The notes beneath the pieces were generated by a model. That model was not told the DNA's origin. It saw only the letters and a program-made list of their open reading frames with translations, and did no database searches. A DNA stretch of 64,000 bases, from contig CAVVSK010000026.1 of NCBI GenBank assembly GCA_963750965.1, forward strand, positions 1 to 64,000, given 5' to 3'. This DNA comes from CANKHA01 sp963750965. Its GTDB lineage: Bacteria; Pseudomonadota; Alphaproteobacteria; Rhizobiales; Xanthobacteraceae. Below, piece by piece: positions 52,571 through 59,359 of the stretch (position 1 is its first letter; each line of letters opens with the position of its first letter). The translations under genes and the position numbers were made by a program.

Positions 52571-52819
52571 TTACCCGCCGAATGGTCGCGTCGGGCCTGG
52601 GACGAAGATGCGGGCAACAACGTCGCGCGAATGTTCCTCCGTGTGCTCCGTTAGCATCGCATAGCCTTGAACCATCAGCTCAAAGCCGACGAGTGAATTG
52701 CTTGCGACCGGAACGGTTTTGAGAGTTGCCTTTATCGTTCTAAGGGCTTCCCGGGTTCTCTGAATCACTAGCCGCAACTCCGGCGGTACCCGTTCGTTTC
52801 CCTGCTGAAGATTTGTCAT
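52571..52819 (-). CDS. small hypothetical protein
   Basis: 82 residues: MTNLQQGNERVPPELRLVIQ, TREALRTIKATLKTVPVASN, LVGFELMVQGYAMLTEHTEE. Mostly helical. A perfect-looking AGGAGG 8 bases before the ATG 52819 fixes the start, although the frame is open to 52900. Family not recognised. Confidence 0.68.
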   Translation of the reverse strand: MTNLQQGNERVPPELRLVIQRTREALRTIKATLKTVPVASNSLVGFELMVQGYAMLTEHTEEHSRDVVARIFVPGPTRPFGG

Positions 52820-52868
52820 TTTTAAGCCTCCTAGCCCGATAGAGCGGGCATCTTCATGTGATTCTTTT

Positions 52869-53042
52869 TCACTGCACCACCGGAACGCCAGCGACATCAC
52901 TATCGAGCTCGCGCGCGAAATTCAGCAGCTGCCAAGCTAGCAAGCTTTGATGAGCGCCTTCAGGCAGCCGCCTCGCCATGGCGCGAAGGACGCCGACCAT
53001 CTCGGCCACCGCATGCTCCCTCACGGCCGCGCGCATCTGCAT
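52869..53042 (-). CDS. short hypothetical protein (57 residues)
   Basis: Minus-strand frame MQMRAAVREHAVAEMVGVLR, AMARRLPEGAHQSLLAWQLL, NFARELDSDVAGVPVVQ. It reads as a natural helical protein. It may be the shifted remainder of an ORF that starts at ATG 53079, coupled (ATGA) to the ORF at 53076-53192. Not recognised. Confidence 0.45.
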   Translation of the reverse strand: MQMRAAVREHAVAEMVGVLRAMARRLPEGAHQSLLAWQLLNFARELDSDVAGVPVVQ

Positions 53043-53075
53043 TGATGTGCTCTATAGTTTTTTGCGAAAGGACGG

Positions 53076-53192
53076 TCATGCGACACTGCCCCTGCCGGCC
53101 CTGACGTCTGTGACCTTCTGGGTGCGTAATATTTCGACCTGGCGACGCAGCTTGGCGATTTCATTGGCTGCGCGGCTTTCCGCGCGCAGCAT
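53076..53192 (-). CDS. very short coiled-coil protein (38 residues)
   Basis: Minus-strand frame MLRAESRAANEIAKLRRQVE, ILRTQKVTDVRAGRGSVA. A heptad-like helix is visible, and its TGA overlaps an ATG (ATGA). A related fragment (EEIAKLSVQTHW) occurs near 51740 in the same element, which suggests a once larger repeated gene. May be a fragment and not a functional gene. Confidence 0.35.
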   Translation of the reverse strand: MLRAESRAANEIAKLRRQVEILRTQKVTDVRAGRGSVA

Positions 53193-53207
53193 TCGCCGAA
53201 CGCGAGG

Positions 53208-53288
53208 GTGCCAAAAGTTGAACCTGTTGATTACGCACACTTGGCCGATGATGGTACGATGCTATACGCGGCGCTTCGGCCTTTCCGG
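53208..53288 (+). pseudogene. integrase-like C-terminal remnant before tRNA fragment 2
   Basis: The frame reads VEPVDYAHLADDGTMLYAAL. The YAHLADD block resembles the end of tyrosine recombinases, where the nucleophile Tyr precedes xHL and a short helix. It lies about 75 bases before the tRNA-Ser fragment, as an integrase next to its attachment site would, and the same layout recurs at 57679. Too short for certainty. Confidence 0.45.
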
Positions 53289-53306
53289 GGGGCAATCCGG
53301 GGGCAG
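53285..53306 (+). repeat. tandem decamers upstream of tRNA-Ser fragment 2
   Basis: ccggggggcaa (53285) and ccgggggcag (53297), 12 bases apart, variants of ccggtggcaa. Candidate integrase arm-type sites. Confidence 0.5.
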
Positions 53307-53362
53307 AATGCCTTAATGTTCGCTTCAATGAGATCAGGTAAAGTATTGAAACCTTTAAAAAA

Positions 53363-53404
53363 GGAAGGGTGGCCGAGTGGTTTAAGGCAGCGGTCTTGAA
53401 AACC
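53363..53404 (+). repeat. 5'-half fragment of tRNA-Ser(UGA), copy 2
   Basis: 42 bases identical to the first 42 bases of the intact tRNA-Ser at 57845. As in copy 1 the following bases are ccaca, so the two scars share their junction. No variable arm or T-arm follows. Interpreted as the scar between elements A and B. Confidence 0.92.
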
Positions 53405-53748
53405 ACAGTTGGCCATCTCCTCTGGTTCCTTTCTGTACCGTTGAGGCAGTTTTATTTGGGTCTCCAGTGAGCCCGTCGCCGCATGGTCCCTGCCCGTCCC
53501 TGCTTGTTTCATCTAGTCCGGTGGCAATCCCGGTGGCAAAAAGCCCGCCGCGGTGAGACGGCCCGCGCCAAGGACGGCATAGGTACAGGCAGCAAAAAGC
53601 GCGTCGTGCGGGCTCTAAGGACCCAAAAGGCCGATGGGACATGGCCGTCATCACCCCCGCTGATTGAGGGCGATCTACAACCCGCCGCAAAGGTGCGCAG
53701 CGGACTCTGTTTGCCCTGTGCTATGGCGCGGTCGGTTTCGGGGCGATA
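53405..53748 (+). repeat. segment after tRNA fragment 2, related to 48598-48735; otherwise no gene
   Basis: Contains ctgtaccgttg and a gtttcat-tag block as after fragment 1, then tandem decamers ccggtggcaa at 53518 and 53530. From 53550 to 53748 only Arg-rich shadow frames are seen; no supportable gene. Confidence 0.45.
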
Positions 53749-53847
53749 ATGTTCGTCGACAGACGGCGCGGTGATCGCCGGTCTTTCGCGTTGCTCACAC
53801 GCGGCGAAAGAAGAGCGCGCCCCGGCGCCCCCGGGAGGCAACCATGA
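53749..53847 (+). CDS. very short basic protein (32 residues)
   Basis: MFVDRRRGDRRSFALLTRGE followed by a short Arg/Pro tail. The DRRRGDRR start resembles short rhizobial proteins of unknown function. Its TGA overlaps the ATG of the next ORF (ATGA), suggesting coupling. Low confidence. Confidence 0.3.
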   Translation: MFVDRRRGDRRSFALLTRGERRARPGAPGRQP

Positions 53848-54293
53848 AAGTCGCGCGCGTAAGTTCGGACGATTGCCGTTCTTGGGGCCGCGCCCTGCAA
53901 TCTTATGAAGGCGCGTACGGGACCGGAACTCGTGAGCCGATTGACGATTTGAGTTCGGACGGCAGCGTCTGGGGGCGTATACCAATTGATCGATGGCAGG
54001 TTATCGCTATTTGGAATGCCGGCAGTATCGGCAAGGAAAGCCCACGGAGTGGGTGGCATCAAATACCGAAACATGAAACCTTCAGGCTGGATGTTAGGTC
54101 ATACAAGGTCCGCGCGGGTTTTTTGAGACGCCACTGGTTCAGTCGTTTCGGGTTTTTGTTCGGTGGAATCGCAGCCAGCAGCCCCACCCTCGAGATAGCT
54201 GATTTTGGCTCATCTACAACGCGCACCATTGCAGACACCTTCCTGTGTATCGACGGCCTTTTACGAGGGGAGTGGCCGTTGGCCCTCAGGTAA
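53844..54293 (+). CDS. hypothetical protein
   Basis: 149 residues, not recognised. GGGAGG stands 5 bases before the ATG at 53844, and the ATG overlaps the previous stop. The protein has no obvious motif; a Trp-rich stretch (IPIDRWQVIAIWNAG) and a weakly hydrophobic patch near residue 100 are seen. The Ser/Arg-rich composition leaves doubt as to whether it is coding. A GC-rich hairpin follows at 54320. Confidence 0.4.
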   Translation: MKVARVSSDDCRSWGRALQSYEGAYGTGTREPIDDLSSDGSVWGRIPIDRWQVIAIWNAGSIGKESPRSGWHQIPKHETFRLDVRSYKVRAGFLRRHWFSRFGFLFGGIAASSPTLEIADFGSSTTRTIADTFLCIDGLLRGEWPLALR

Positions 54294-54319
54294 CCGCCTA
54301 GCTAGTCGTTCCTACAAAA

Positions 54320-54343
54320 AGCCCGCGGCGTGTGCGGCGGGCT
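54320..54343 (+). terminator. possible terminator hairpin
   Basis: agcccgc (54320) and gcgggct (54337) form a 7-bp stem about 27 bases after the 53844-54293 ORF. A5 precedes the stem; no T-run follows on the plus strand. Confidence 0.4.
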
Positions 54344-54491
54344 CTTGGCGGTTGCGTTTCGGTTTTGATTTAGCTCGCTAACTGCGGATGAAAGGCGCAC
54401 AGTTCGCCATCACCGGCCAAGAACTAACAACAACGGGCGTCGGTGACTGAGAGACGCGACTGCGCTCCCGCCTGAACACAGGGAGAATGTT

Positions 54492-54698
54492 ATGTTGATC
54501 ACTCAATCAAATCCTACCGGGCCAGAGCCTCCACTCGACCACCTGATCAAGTATACGGAGGGCGCGATTGCGAAGCAGGGAGTTACGATTGAGCGCCTTA
54601 CGGCTGAGGGTCACGCGGTCACTGACGCAGCGAAGCAGCTAACCGATATGATTGTTAATCTTGCTACTCTTAAGCACAAGAAAAGGAACGGTGGATAG
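54492..54698 (+). CDS. small hypothetical protein
   Basis: 68 residues: MLITQSNPTGPEPPLDHLIK, YTEGAIAKQGVTIERLTAEG, HAVTDAAKQLTDMIVNLATL, then a basic end. Amphipathic helices are likely. AGGGAG precedes the ATG. Not recognised. Confidence 0.6.
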   Translation: MLITQSNPTGPEPPLDHLIKYTEGAIAKQGVTIERLTAEGHAVTDAAKQLTDMIVNLATLKHKKRNGG

Positions 54699-54799
54699 GT
54701 GGCCCGCAGATGTAAGGAAGGCCGCGATTAAAGCGACCGCGAGCGCAAGCGTGAATTCAGCTAGAAGCTTACCTGACATCCAAGGGGCAGAAGCGCGTG

Positions 54800-55078
54800 A
54801 TGCCCGATAAATACACGCTCCGGCCGACAGATCTCGGCAGTCCGAAAGACGATTTCGTTTTCCGATTTAACCGCCGCGATGTCGGGCGGACTTATGCGGA
54901 TGGCACGCCGGTGGGCCCTCGTTGGTATTGGAGCATCTACGGCATCAACTTGCGCGGGCCGATCCCGGCAGGCGTAGTGGTCCAGGGTCTTGCCGATGAT
55001 CTCGCTGCGGCAGGGGCGGCGTTCAAAGCAAACTGGGAAAAGCTGTTAGGCGCCGGTTCAGTGAAGCCGGAAAAGTGA
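54800..55078 (+). CDS. conserved hypothetical protein with an internally deleted paralogue in element A
   Basis: 92 residues: MPDKYTLRPTDLGSPKDDFV, FRFNRRDVGRTYADGTPVGP, RWYWSIYGINLRGPIP, DDLAAAGAAFKANWEKLLGA. The plan (an R-D-VGR strand, a WxWxIYG strand, then an AAxAAFKxxW helix) matches small proteins frequent in Bradyrhizobium-like genomes, function unknown. ATG 54800 directly follows a GTG at 54797 that could also serve. Its TGA overlaps the next ATG. A truncated copy is at 49839. Confidence 0.72.
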   Translation: MPDKYTLRPTDLGSPKDDFVFRFNRRDVGRTYADGTPVGPRWYWSIYGINLRGPIPAGVVVQGLADDLAAAGAAFKANWEKLLGAGSVKPEK

Positions 55079-55341
55079 TGGCTAGAAAAACCCCCAAGCC
55101 TGCCGACTGGAATCGCGCCTTGGCCCATCCAATCAGGCTGCGGGACGGTGATGTTATCAGCACGATGGCGCAAGCGGCGCGCTTGATGACCGAGCGGCTG
55201 CCACCGCACCGGCAGGGCAAGGATGTCTGGCTACATACCGCCGAATTGCTGCTGAAGGCGCAGCGCACCGGCAAGAAGCTGGATCTGGAACACGCAACCG
55301 ATCAGCTTTGCCGCGCGTTGCTGGTGGAGGGTTGGATGTGA
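55078..55341 (+). CDS. conserved hypothetical protein
   Basis: 87 residues: MARKTPKPADWNRALAHPIR, LRDGDVISTMAQAARLMTER, GKDVWLHTAELLLKAQ and ALLVEGWM. The pattern (PADWNRxLxxPIxLRDG ... A..LL..A) is familiar from rhizobial accessory regions but has no known function. The ATG overlaps the stop of the preceding gene (TGATG), so the two are coupled. Confidence 0.72.
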   Translation: MARKTPKPADWNRALAHPIRLRDGDVISTMAQAARLMTERLPPHRQGKDVWLHTAELLLKAQRTGKKLDLEHATDQLCRALLVEGWM

Positions 55342-55469
55342 CGAATTTCGCAAGCCGACTATCGGTTGATTCCACAGTTAAGGTTGACGCCAAGTCTTCC
55401 TGTCGGCATTCCGCTGAATTGTAATCTGCATTCAGCCTTGGGGTACTCCGGCTGTATATCCCACGGTTA

Positions 55470-55509
55470 GGGCTGCCGGGGGCGGTCCACCGAGGCTCCC
55501 CGGCGGCCC
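55470..55509. terminator. long GC-rich hairpin between convergent genes
   Basis: gggctgccgggg (55470-55481) pairs with ccccggcggccc (55498-55509) with one G-T pair; loop 16 bases. It lies between the plus-strand gene ending 55341 and the minus-strand YadA-like gene ending 55546; probable terminator without T-run. Confidence 0.55.
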
Positions 55510-55545
55510 GTCCAGACCAGCCCGCACACCGTTTTGAAATTCCCG

Positions 55546-56796
55546 TCACTCCGCAAGCGCGGCTGACCTCTGACCTTTCAGTTCGGCAAGCTCCTGCTGC
55601 AGACTTGCGATCATGCTGCGCATCTGTCTCAGTTCCCGCTGAAGATCGCTGGAAACATTGTCTCCGACCGCTTTGGCGACCGTTGCATCTGACATGACTT
55701 CGATGGCCGCTGCAGTCGCAATGTTTTTTACCTGTCCGAGCGTAGCGGCATCGCTGTTGCTCGCGCCGGGCGCGACATTGACGATGCGCCGCCGCGCGTT
55801 GTTTGTTCCGACTGAAACGGTATCCGCCACGTTGGCAAGCGAGTTCCATCCGATTGCAACCGAGTTGTGCGCTGTGGCCCGCGCACCCAAACCGATCGCA
55901 ATGGTGACGTTCGCAGAAGTGTCATGGCCCGCACTGCGGCCGATCGCGATATTGTAGCTACCGGTCTGGTTACGTCCGGCATTAGAGCCAAGCGCAACAT
56001 TGTGGGAGCCATTGCCGGCCTCCGCGCCGACGCCAAGGGCGACGCTCTCAAGGCCACTGGCTTTGGCAAAGCGGCCGACTGCCGTGGTGCTGTCGCCCGT
56101 GGCCTGCGCATCGGTTCCGATGGCGGTGCTGGCGAATGCCGTCTTCGTATTGAAGCCGAGCGAGGTGCCGAAGTCGGCGGTGACGCTCTTCTGGCCAATC
56201 GCAATTGAGCGGTAGCCGTTCGCTTTCGCACCCCTGTTCTTGGGATCATTGCTGCCGCCGATGGCAATGCTGTAGGCGCCAAGCGCGAGGGCCGCCAACG
56301 AGTCATCCACGCCAACAATGTCAGCACGTATTCCAGCACCCACCGCTGTAGAGTAAACGCCCGCGCCCTCGAAACCGGCACTGGCGCCGACGGTCGTTGC
56401 ACCTGCAATTGAAGCGTCCGGGCCGGCCAATGTGCCAACAGTCGTTGCAAACGGGCCTCGAGCGAGAGCTGACACTCCAAAGGCAATACTGGCTTGTGAC
56501 AAGGCTTTGGCCCCTGTACCGACTGCCGTTGCCGTGAAGCCTGAGGCATTGGCCTGCCCCCCCAGCGCGGTGCCGCCGGCGCCTGTAGCGTTCGCAAGAG
56601 TCCCGACCGCCGTGGAGTTACCGCCGGTCGCGGTAGCTTGGCAATTCCCGCTACTGAGCAAATGGTCCCTTGCCAGGTCGCCCGAGTTGCAGTTGGCCCA
56701 GGCCGGTGCTGCTGCATACAGAGCGCCGACGGTGAAGGCAAAACTCGCCAAAAGCGCCGTGCCGCGCGAGCCAAAGGTCGAACGGATATGCAGCAT
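55546..56796 (-). CDS. YadA-like trimeric adhesin head/neck protein without membrane anchor
   Basis: 416 residues. Signal peptide to about 34 (ending APAWA). Residues 55-330 are YadA-head repeats of the form (S/T)AVGxxAxA: NSTAVGTLANATG, YSTAVGAGIR, YSIAIGGSND, STAIGTDAQATG, NVALGSNAG, VTIAIGLGARA. A typical neck follows, ADTVSVGTNNARRRIVNVAP with SDAATLGQVKN, then a short coiled coil (LQRELRQMRSMIASLQQELA) and the end. The four-strand YadA anchor that should follow the stalk is absent, so it would be exported to the periplasm but cannot autotransport. Whether it trimerises or uses another partner is unknown. Confidence 0.85.
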   Translation of the reverse strand: MLHIRSTFGSRGTALLASFAFTVGALYAAAPAWANCNSGDLARDHLLSSGNCQATATGGNSTAVGTLANATGAGGTALGGQANASGFTATAVGTGAKALSQASIAFGVSALARGPFATTVGTLAGPDASIAGATTVGASAGFEGAGVYSTAVGAGIRADIVGVDDSLAALALGAYSIAIGGSNDPKNRGAKANGYRSIAIGQKSVTADFGTSLGFNTKTAFASTAIGTDAQATGDSTTAVGRFAKASGLESVALGVGAEAGNGSHNVALGSNAGRNQTGSYNIAIGRSAGHDTSANVTIAIGLGARATAHNSVAIGWNSLANVADTVSVGTNNARRRIVNVAPGASNSDAATLGQVKNIATAAAIEVMSDATVAKAVGDNVSSDLQRELRQMRSMIASLQQELAELKGQRSAALAE

Positions 56797-57006
56797 CGCA
56801 GCCCCCTGGATTGCGGCCCCTGCGGCGCGGGGGCACCGAAGCCCCAGTCTAATCTGCGGAAACGCTTCCGCGCAATTCGATGTGCGGCGCCTTATGCCTT
56901 GCCAGGCTGTTCATCCAGCGTTTTCATTTTAGATTACCCGCACGTTCGCAGCCTTCGACCTGCCTTCGCGCGAGTTGCCCACCCGCCCCTTAGGTGTTGC
57001 GTGTAT

Positions 57007-57537
57007 TTATTTTGTGAGCATTTTTCGCATCCGCGTCAGGGGCACGGGCGAACCACCCCGGTTATCGAAGACCGACTCCACCACCTCATAGCCGCATGCT
57101 CGATAGAGTGGCTCGCCAGCCATGGTGGCCCAGAGCTCCGCGCGGGTAAATCCCTCCGACCGGGCCGCTTCCTCGCACAGCGAAAGTATCAGGCGGCCGA
57201 CACCACGACGCGTGAAGGCGGGATGCGTATACATCGCACGAACGCGAGCCGCGTCTTTGGCAGGATCCAGCAGGGCCGCGTCGAGATCAGCACCATAGAA
57301 AGTCGCCCTTCGACTCCAGCCGCCACAACCGACTATGACGCTGTCTTGCTCAACGACAAAATAAGTCTTGTCGTCTATCGGCTGAGTATCGAGACCCATA
57401 ATCGTCCGGCTGGAAGCAATCTGCGCGTCATCGAGGAAGGGCTTCTGAAGCTCGTCAATGGCCGCGTTTATTATTGCACTGAGGGCCGCCAGGTCCCCGC
57501 ACGTCGCGAGACGGTGCTGCAGGGCGTGATTTGGCAT
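57007..57537 (-). CDS. GNAT-family N-acetyltransferase
   Basis: 176 residues with a GNAT fold: AALSAIINAAIDELQKPF, the strand TYFVVEQDSVIVGCGGW, the acetyl-CoA loop MYTHPAFTRRGVGRLIL (motif A, R-R-G-V-G) and the C-terminal YRACGYEVVESVFD. Substrate unknown. Last gene of element B before the tRNA-Ser. Confidence 0.9.
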   Translation of the reverse strand: MPNHALQHRLATCGDLAALSAIINAAIDELQKPFLDDAQIASSRTIMGLDTQPIDDKTYFVVEQDSVIVGCGGWSRRATFYGADLDAALLDPAKDAARVRAMYTHPAFTRRGVGRLILSLCEEAARSEGFTRAELWATMAGEPLYRACGYEVVESVFDNRGGSPVPLTRMRKMLTK

Positions 57538-57678
57538 CGCAGTAGTCCAACCCGATTGAGGTGGGGCCGCCTAATCCTTAGTTCCCCTTATGGTCTCATT
57601 TTTTTTTGGAGTGCACCATTTGTTTTGGTGTAAACCGGCCTCGCACTGCACCAATTTTTACGCGGCGGGTATCGCGTA
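57538..57678. other. intergenic region upstream of the GNAT gene
   Basis: Holds a run of ten T residues near 57600 and two copies of tgcacca (near 57618 and 57654). It should contain the promoter of the GNAT gene. No gene is supported. Confidence 0.4.
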
Positions 57679-57768
57679 CCGGCGCAGACACACCTTTTCG
57701 CCAAGGATGACGGCAAGGCAGCGCAGGCCATCAACGCAGCCTTGGCGGGTTCGGGTCAGGTGATATAA
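57679..57768 (+). pseudogene. integrase-like C-terminal remnant before the intact tRNA-Ser
   Basis: In one frame the segment reads AQTHLFAKDDGKAAQAINAA, LAGSGQVI, stop TAA at 57766-57768. This looks like the last 25 residues of a tyrosine recombinase (Y-x-HL-F ... helix). It ends 76 bases before the tRNA-Ser, where the integrase of an element integrated here would lie. Upstream the frame is not conserved. Resemblance is short and from memory. Confidence 0.5.
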
Positions 57769-57770
57769 GG

Positions 57771-57791
57771 CCGGTGGCAATCCGGTGGCAG
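57771..57791 (+). repeat. tandem decamers upstream of the intact tRNA-Ser
   Basis: ccggtggcaa (57771) and ccggtggcag (57782), 11 bases apart, about one helical turn. The clearest of the decamer pairs that flank the tRNA copies. Candidate arm-type sites of an integrase. Confidence 0.55.
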
Positions 57792-57844
57792 AATCCCGAA
57801 TGTTCTCGCCGGAGCCACGCAATATGTTTGTAAGAACAAGGCTT

Positions 57845-57934
57845 GGAAGGGTGGCCGAGTGGTTTAAGGCAGCGGTCTTGAAAACCGCCAGGGGTGCAAG
57901 CCCCTCGTGAGTTCGAATCTCACCCCTTCCGCCA
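57845..57934 (+). tRNA. tRNA-Ser(UGA), intact
   Basis: 90 bases including encoded CCA. Acceptor stem ggaaggg with cccttcc, discriminator G; D-arm gcc...ggc; anticodon stem gcggt/accgc with loop cttgaaa, anticodon TGA; long class II variable arm with gggg/cccc stem; T-arm gtgag-ttcgaat-ctcac. All helices pair perfectly, so the gene is functional. Its first 42 bases recur at 48556 and 53363, which marks it as the integration site for elements A and B. Confidence 0.97.
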
Positions 57935-58240
57935 TAATGGCAAGTAATCGCCGATTGAGTTGAAAGCGAAAAATCCCGCCAGCCGAAAGGCCTTTACTTT
58001 TCGCCAGCACTCCCGGCCTGCCAGGTTCAGGCAAATTAAAACCACTCTTGCTGAGGCAGCGCCCTTCTGATGCGGGCTTGGCGGCGATCTGCACATCGAC
58101 GGCGCACTTGAGCATACGGAAGTAGTCGCACCGCTCCACCCGGATTGGCGCCCGATTGAAGTTTACCCGGCGCACTTTCCCCGCATGCCTGGCATCCCCC
58201 TTGCTGATCAATCGAAAAGTCAGCGTTCAGCGAGGAAGGC

Positions 58241-58489
58241 ATGAGTCAGAGTGATACACTAAAAGCAATCCTGTCCCAGAGTGGTACAAAGGAGCCGGTG
58301 TTCCTGGCGTCAGCAATGAGCCGGTATGGCAATGGTCCCTCGCGAAAGAGTATCTGGAAAAAGCGGCTGGGGTCGTTCGGTTCTTGGAATAACCCTAAAT
58401 GGGGTCTCGGCTTCTTACTGCTCGTGCTCGCCGGCAATATTGTTCTGGCGACGCTTGTCTGGGTGATTGTTAAGTTGGTCACTGGCTAA
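58241..58489 (+). CDS. small hypothetical membrane protein
   Basis: 82 residues: a polar N-terminal half (MSQSDTLKAILSQSGTKEPV, YGNGPSRKSIWKKRLG) and one C-terminal membrane helix (LGFLLLVLAGNIVLATLVWV). AGGAAGG precedes the ATG. Not recognised. Its 3' end overlaps the 3' end of the opposite gene at 58415. Confidence 0.6.
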   Translation: MSQSDTLKAILSQSGTKEPVFLASAMSRYGNGPSRKSIWKKRLGSFGSWNNPKWGLGFLLLVLAGNIVLATLVWVIVKLVTG

Positions 58490-58726
58490 CCACGGCTGAT
58501 TCACCAGCAACGATCCAAGCGCATACCCCAGTTGGTGGACGGTCTGGCAGCCGACGACGATTGCGATTCCGGGAAAGAAGCCAAACCCCTCATTCTGCAA
58601 GACCGCCGCTGCAAGCACAGAAACGATCAGGGTTGAAATCAGTACCGCAGCGATGTGGAGGTAATTGAGTCCGAGCAGAACACCCGCAAGTGCGCTCGCC
58701 GCCAGCAGAAAAAAGACGGGATTCAT
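58415..58726 (-). CDS. small membrane protein
   Basis: 103 residues with three membrane helices (PVFFLLAASALAGVLLGLNY, AAVLISTLIVSVLAAAVL, GFFPGIAIVVGCQTVHQLGY) and a polar C-terminal tail. Similar three-helix proteins are common in rhizobia, without known function. ATG 58726 is used since it starts directly at the first helix; the frame is open to 58765. The tail overlaps the gene at 58241. Confidence 0.65.
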   Translation of the reverse strand: MNPVFFLLAASALAGVLLGLNYLHIAAVLISTLIVSVLAAAVLQNEGFGFFPGIAIVVGCQTVHQLGYALGSLLVNQPWLASDQLNNHPDKRRQNNIAGEHEQ

Positions 58727-59359
58727 GACCGGAGGCCGCCCATCCGACACCAATTGAATGCGCACAGTCTAGCAGCGCAAATTTCTTGAAACATGAATGC
58801 GCAGAGGAAAGCTGGGTATAGTTCTCGGTAACGCTAATCTCGACATTGAAAGCCAATGTTTACGGAGCGTGGAAAACACCGGCGGCTGGCGCGCTTTCCG
58901 CTCTCGCGGCGGCAATATCGCTCGGTCCAGTCATTTCCGTTGCGGGTGAACGGGCGCACCCGCCCATCCCGGGCACGAACTTGCAGTCGCTACCCGCCAT
59001 GCTTGAATGGCAGATAACGCGCTCTTCTCAGGAGCGTCTTGTTATGGCTTGCCAGAATTTTGCGCATGCGCGACAAGGCGGCGAGCTCACTCCCTGCGGA
59101 AACGGGCATGCGGAGGTAGGCGCGAGCAGAAGAGGCTATGGACGATTTCGCAACTCGTGTCGGACAAGAAATTCTGACCGTCCCGACCGGTCAGGGGCTT
59201 CTTATCAAGGCGTAGTGTTGTGGCGCCAAATGATGCGCGCCTGCACTGCAGCTGTGTGTGTGTGTGTGTCCGGCGGGAATGCCTCTGAACACCAAGTAAA
59301 ACGCGCGCGCGGGGACGTAAACGTGTGTCGCCGCGCAGGTGATAAATCAACCTCGGAGG
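58727..59359. other. 633-base region without a convincing gene
   Basis: A plus frame from TTG 58846 starts with a signal-peptide-like stretch (GALSALAAAISLGPVIS) but soon becomes Arg/Cys-rich and overlaps the opposite gene, so I do not call it. A (TG)8T run lies at 59253-59269. The rest appears non-coding or decayed. Confidence 0.5.
59253..59269. repeat. (TG)8T microsatellite
   Basis: 17 bases of alternating T and G, unusual in a GC-rich bacterial genome and prone to slippage. It lies in a region without a supported gene. Confidence 0.8.

Larger units (their letters stand above)
48556..53362. mobile_element. decayed integrative element A at tRNA-Ser
   Basis: Interval between tRNA-Ser fragments 1 and 2. 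It holds small hypothetical genes, a PilZ protein, an intact and a deleted DUF3606 gene, a LigD remnant and, at its right end, a piece resembling an integrase C-terminus just before fragment 2. Gene density and coding quality are lower than in the flanks, and it shares sequence with element B (49839 with 54941; 48598 with 53405). No complete integrase or transfer gene remains, so it is probably immobile. Boundaries are inferred from the tRNA copies. Confidence 0.65.
53363..57844. mobile_element. decayed integrative element B at tRNA-Ser
   Basis: Interval between tRNA fragment 2 and the intact tRNA-Ser. It carries several small hypothetical genes, an anchorless YadA-like head protein and a GNAT acetyltransferase, and ends with an integrase-like tail and tandem decamers right before the tRNA. 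No complete integrase is left. Shared sequence with element A (55078 region and the segment after the tRNA fragment) suggests two related insertions at the same site. Boundaries are inferred. Confidence 0.65.

Noticed and set aside
52978..53316. Plus-strand ORF of 112 residues
   Set aside because: Ser/Arg-rich shadow of better minus-strand frames; ends in the decamer repeat region.
48556..53404. tRNA-Ser copies 1 and 2 as functional tRNA genes
   Set aside because: Only the first 42 bases are present; variable arm, T-arm and acceptor 3' strand are missing.
53509..53985. Minus-strand 158-residue ORF
   Set aside because: Arg/Pro-rich, no RBS, overlaps plus-strand candidates and the decamer repeats.
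57864..58211. Minus-strand ORF of 115 residues ending EGVRFELTRGLHPWRFSRPL
   Set aside because: The conserved-looking end is the antisense translation of tRNA-Ser, a well-known annotation artefact; the rest overlaps intergenic DNA.
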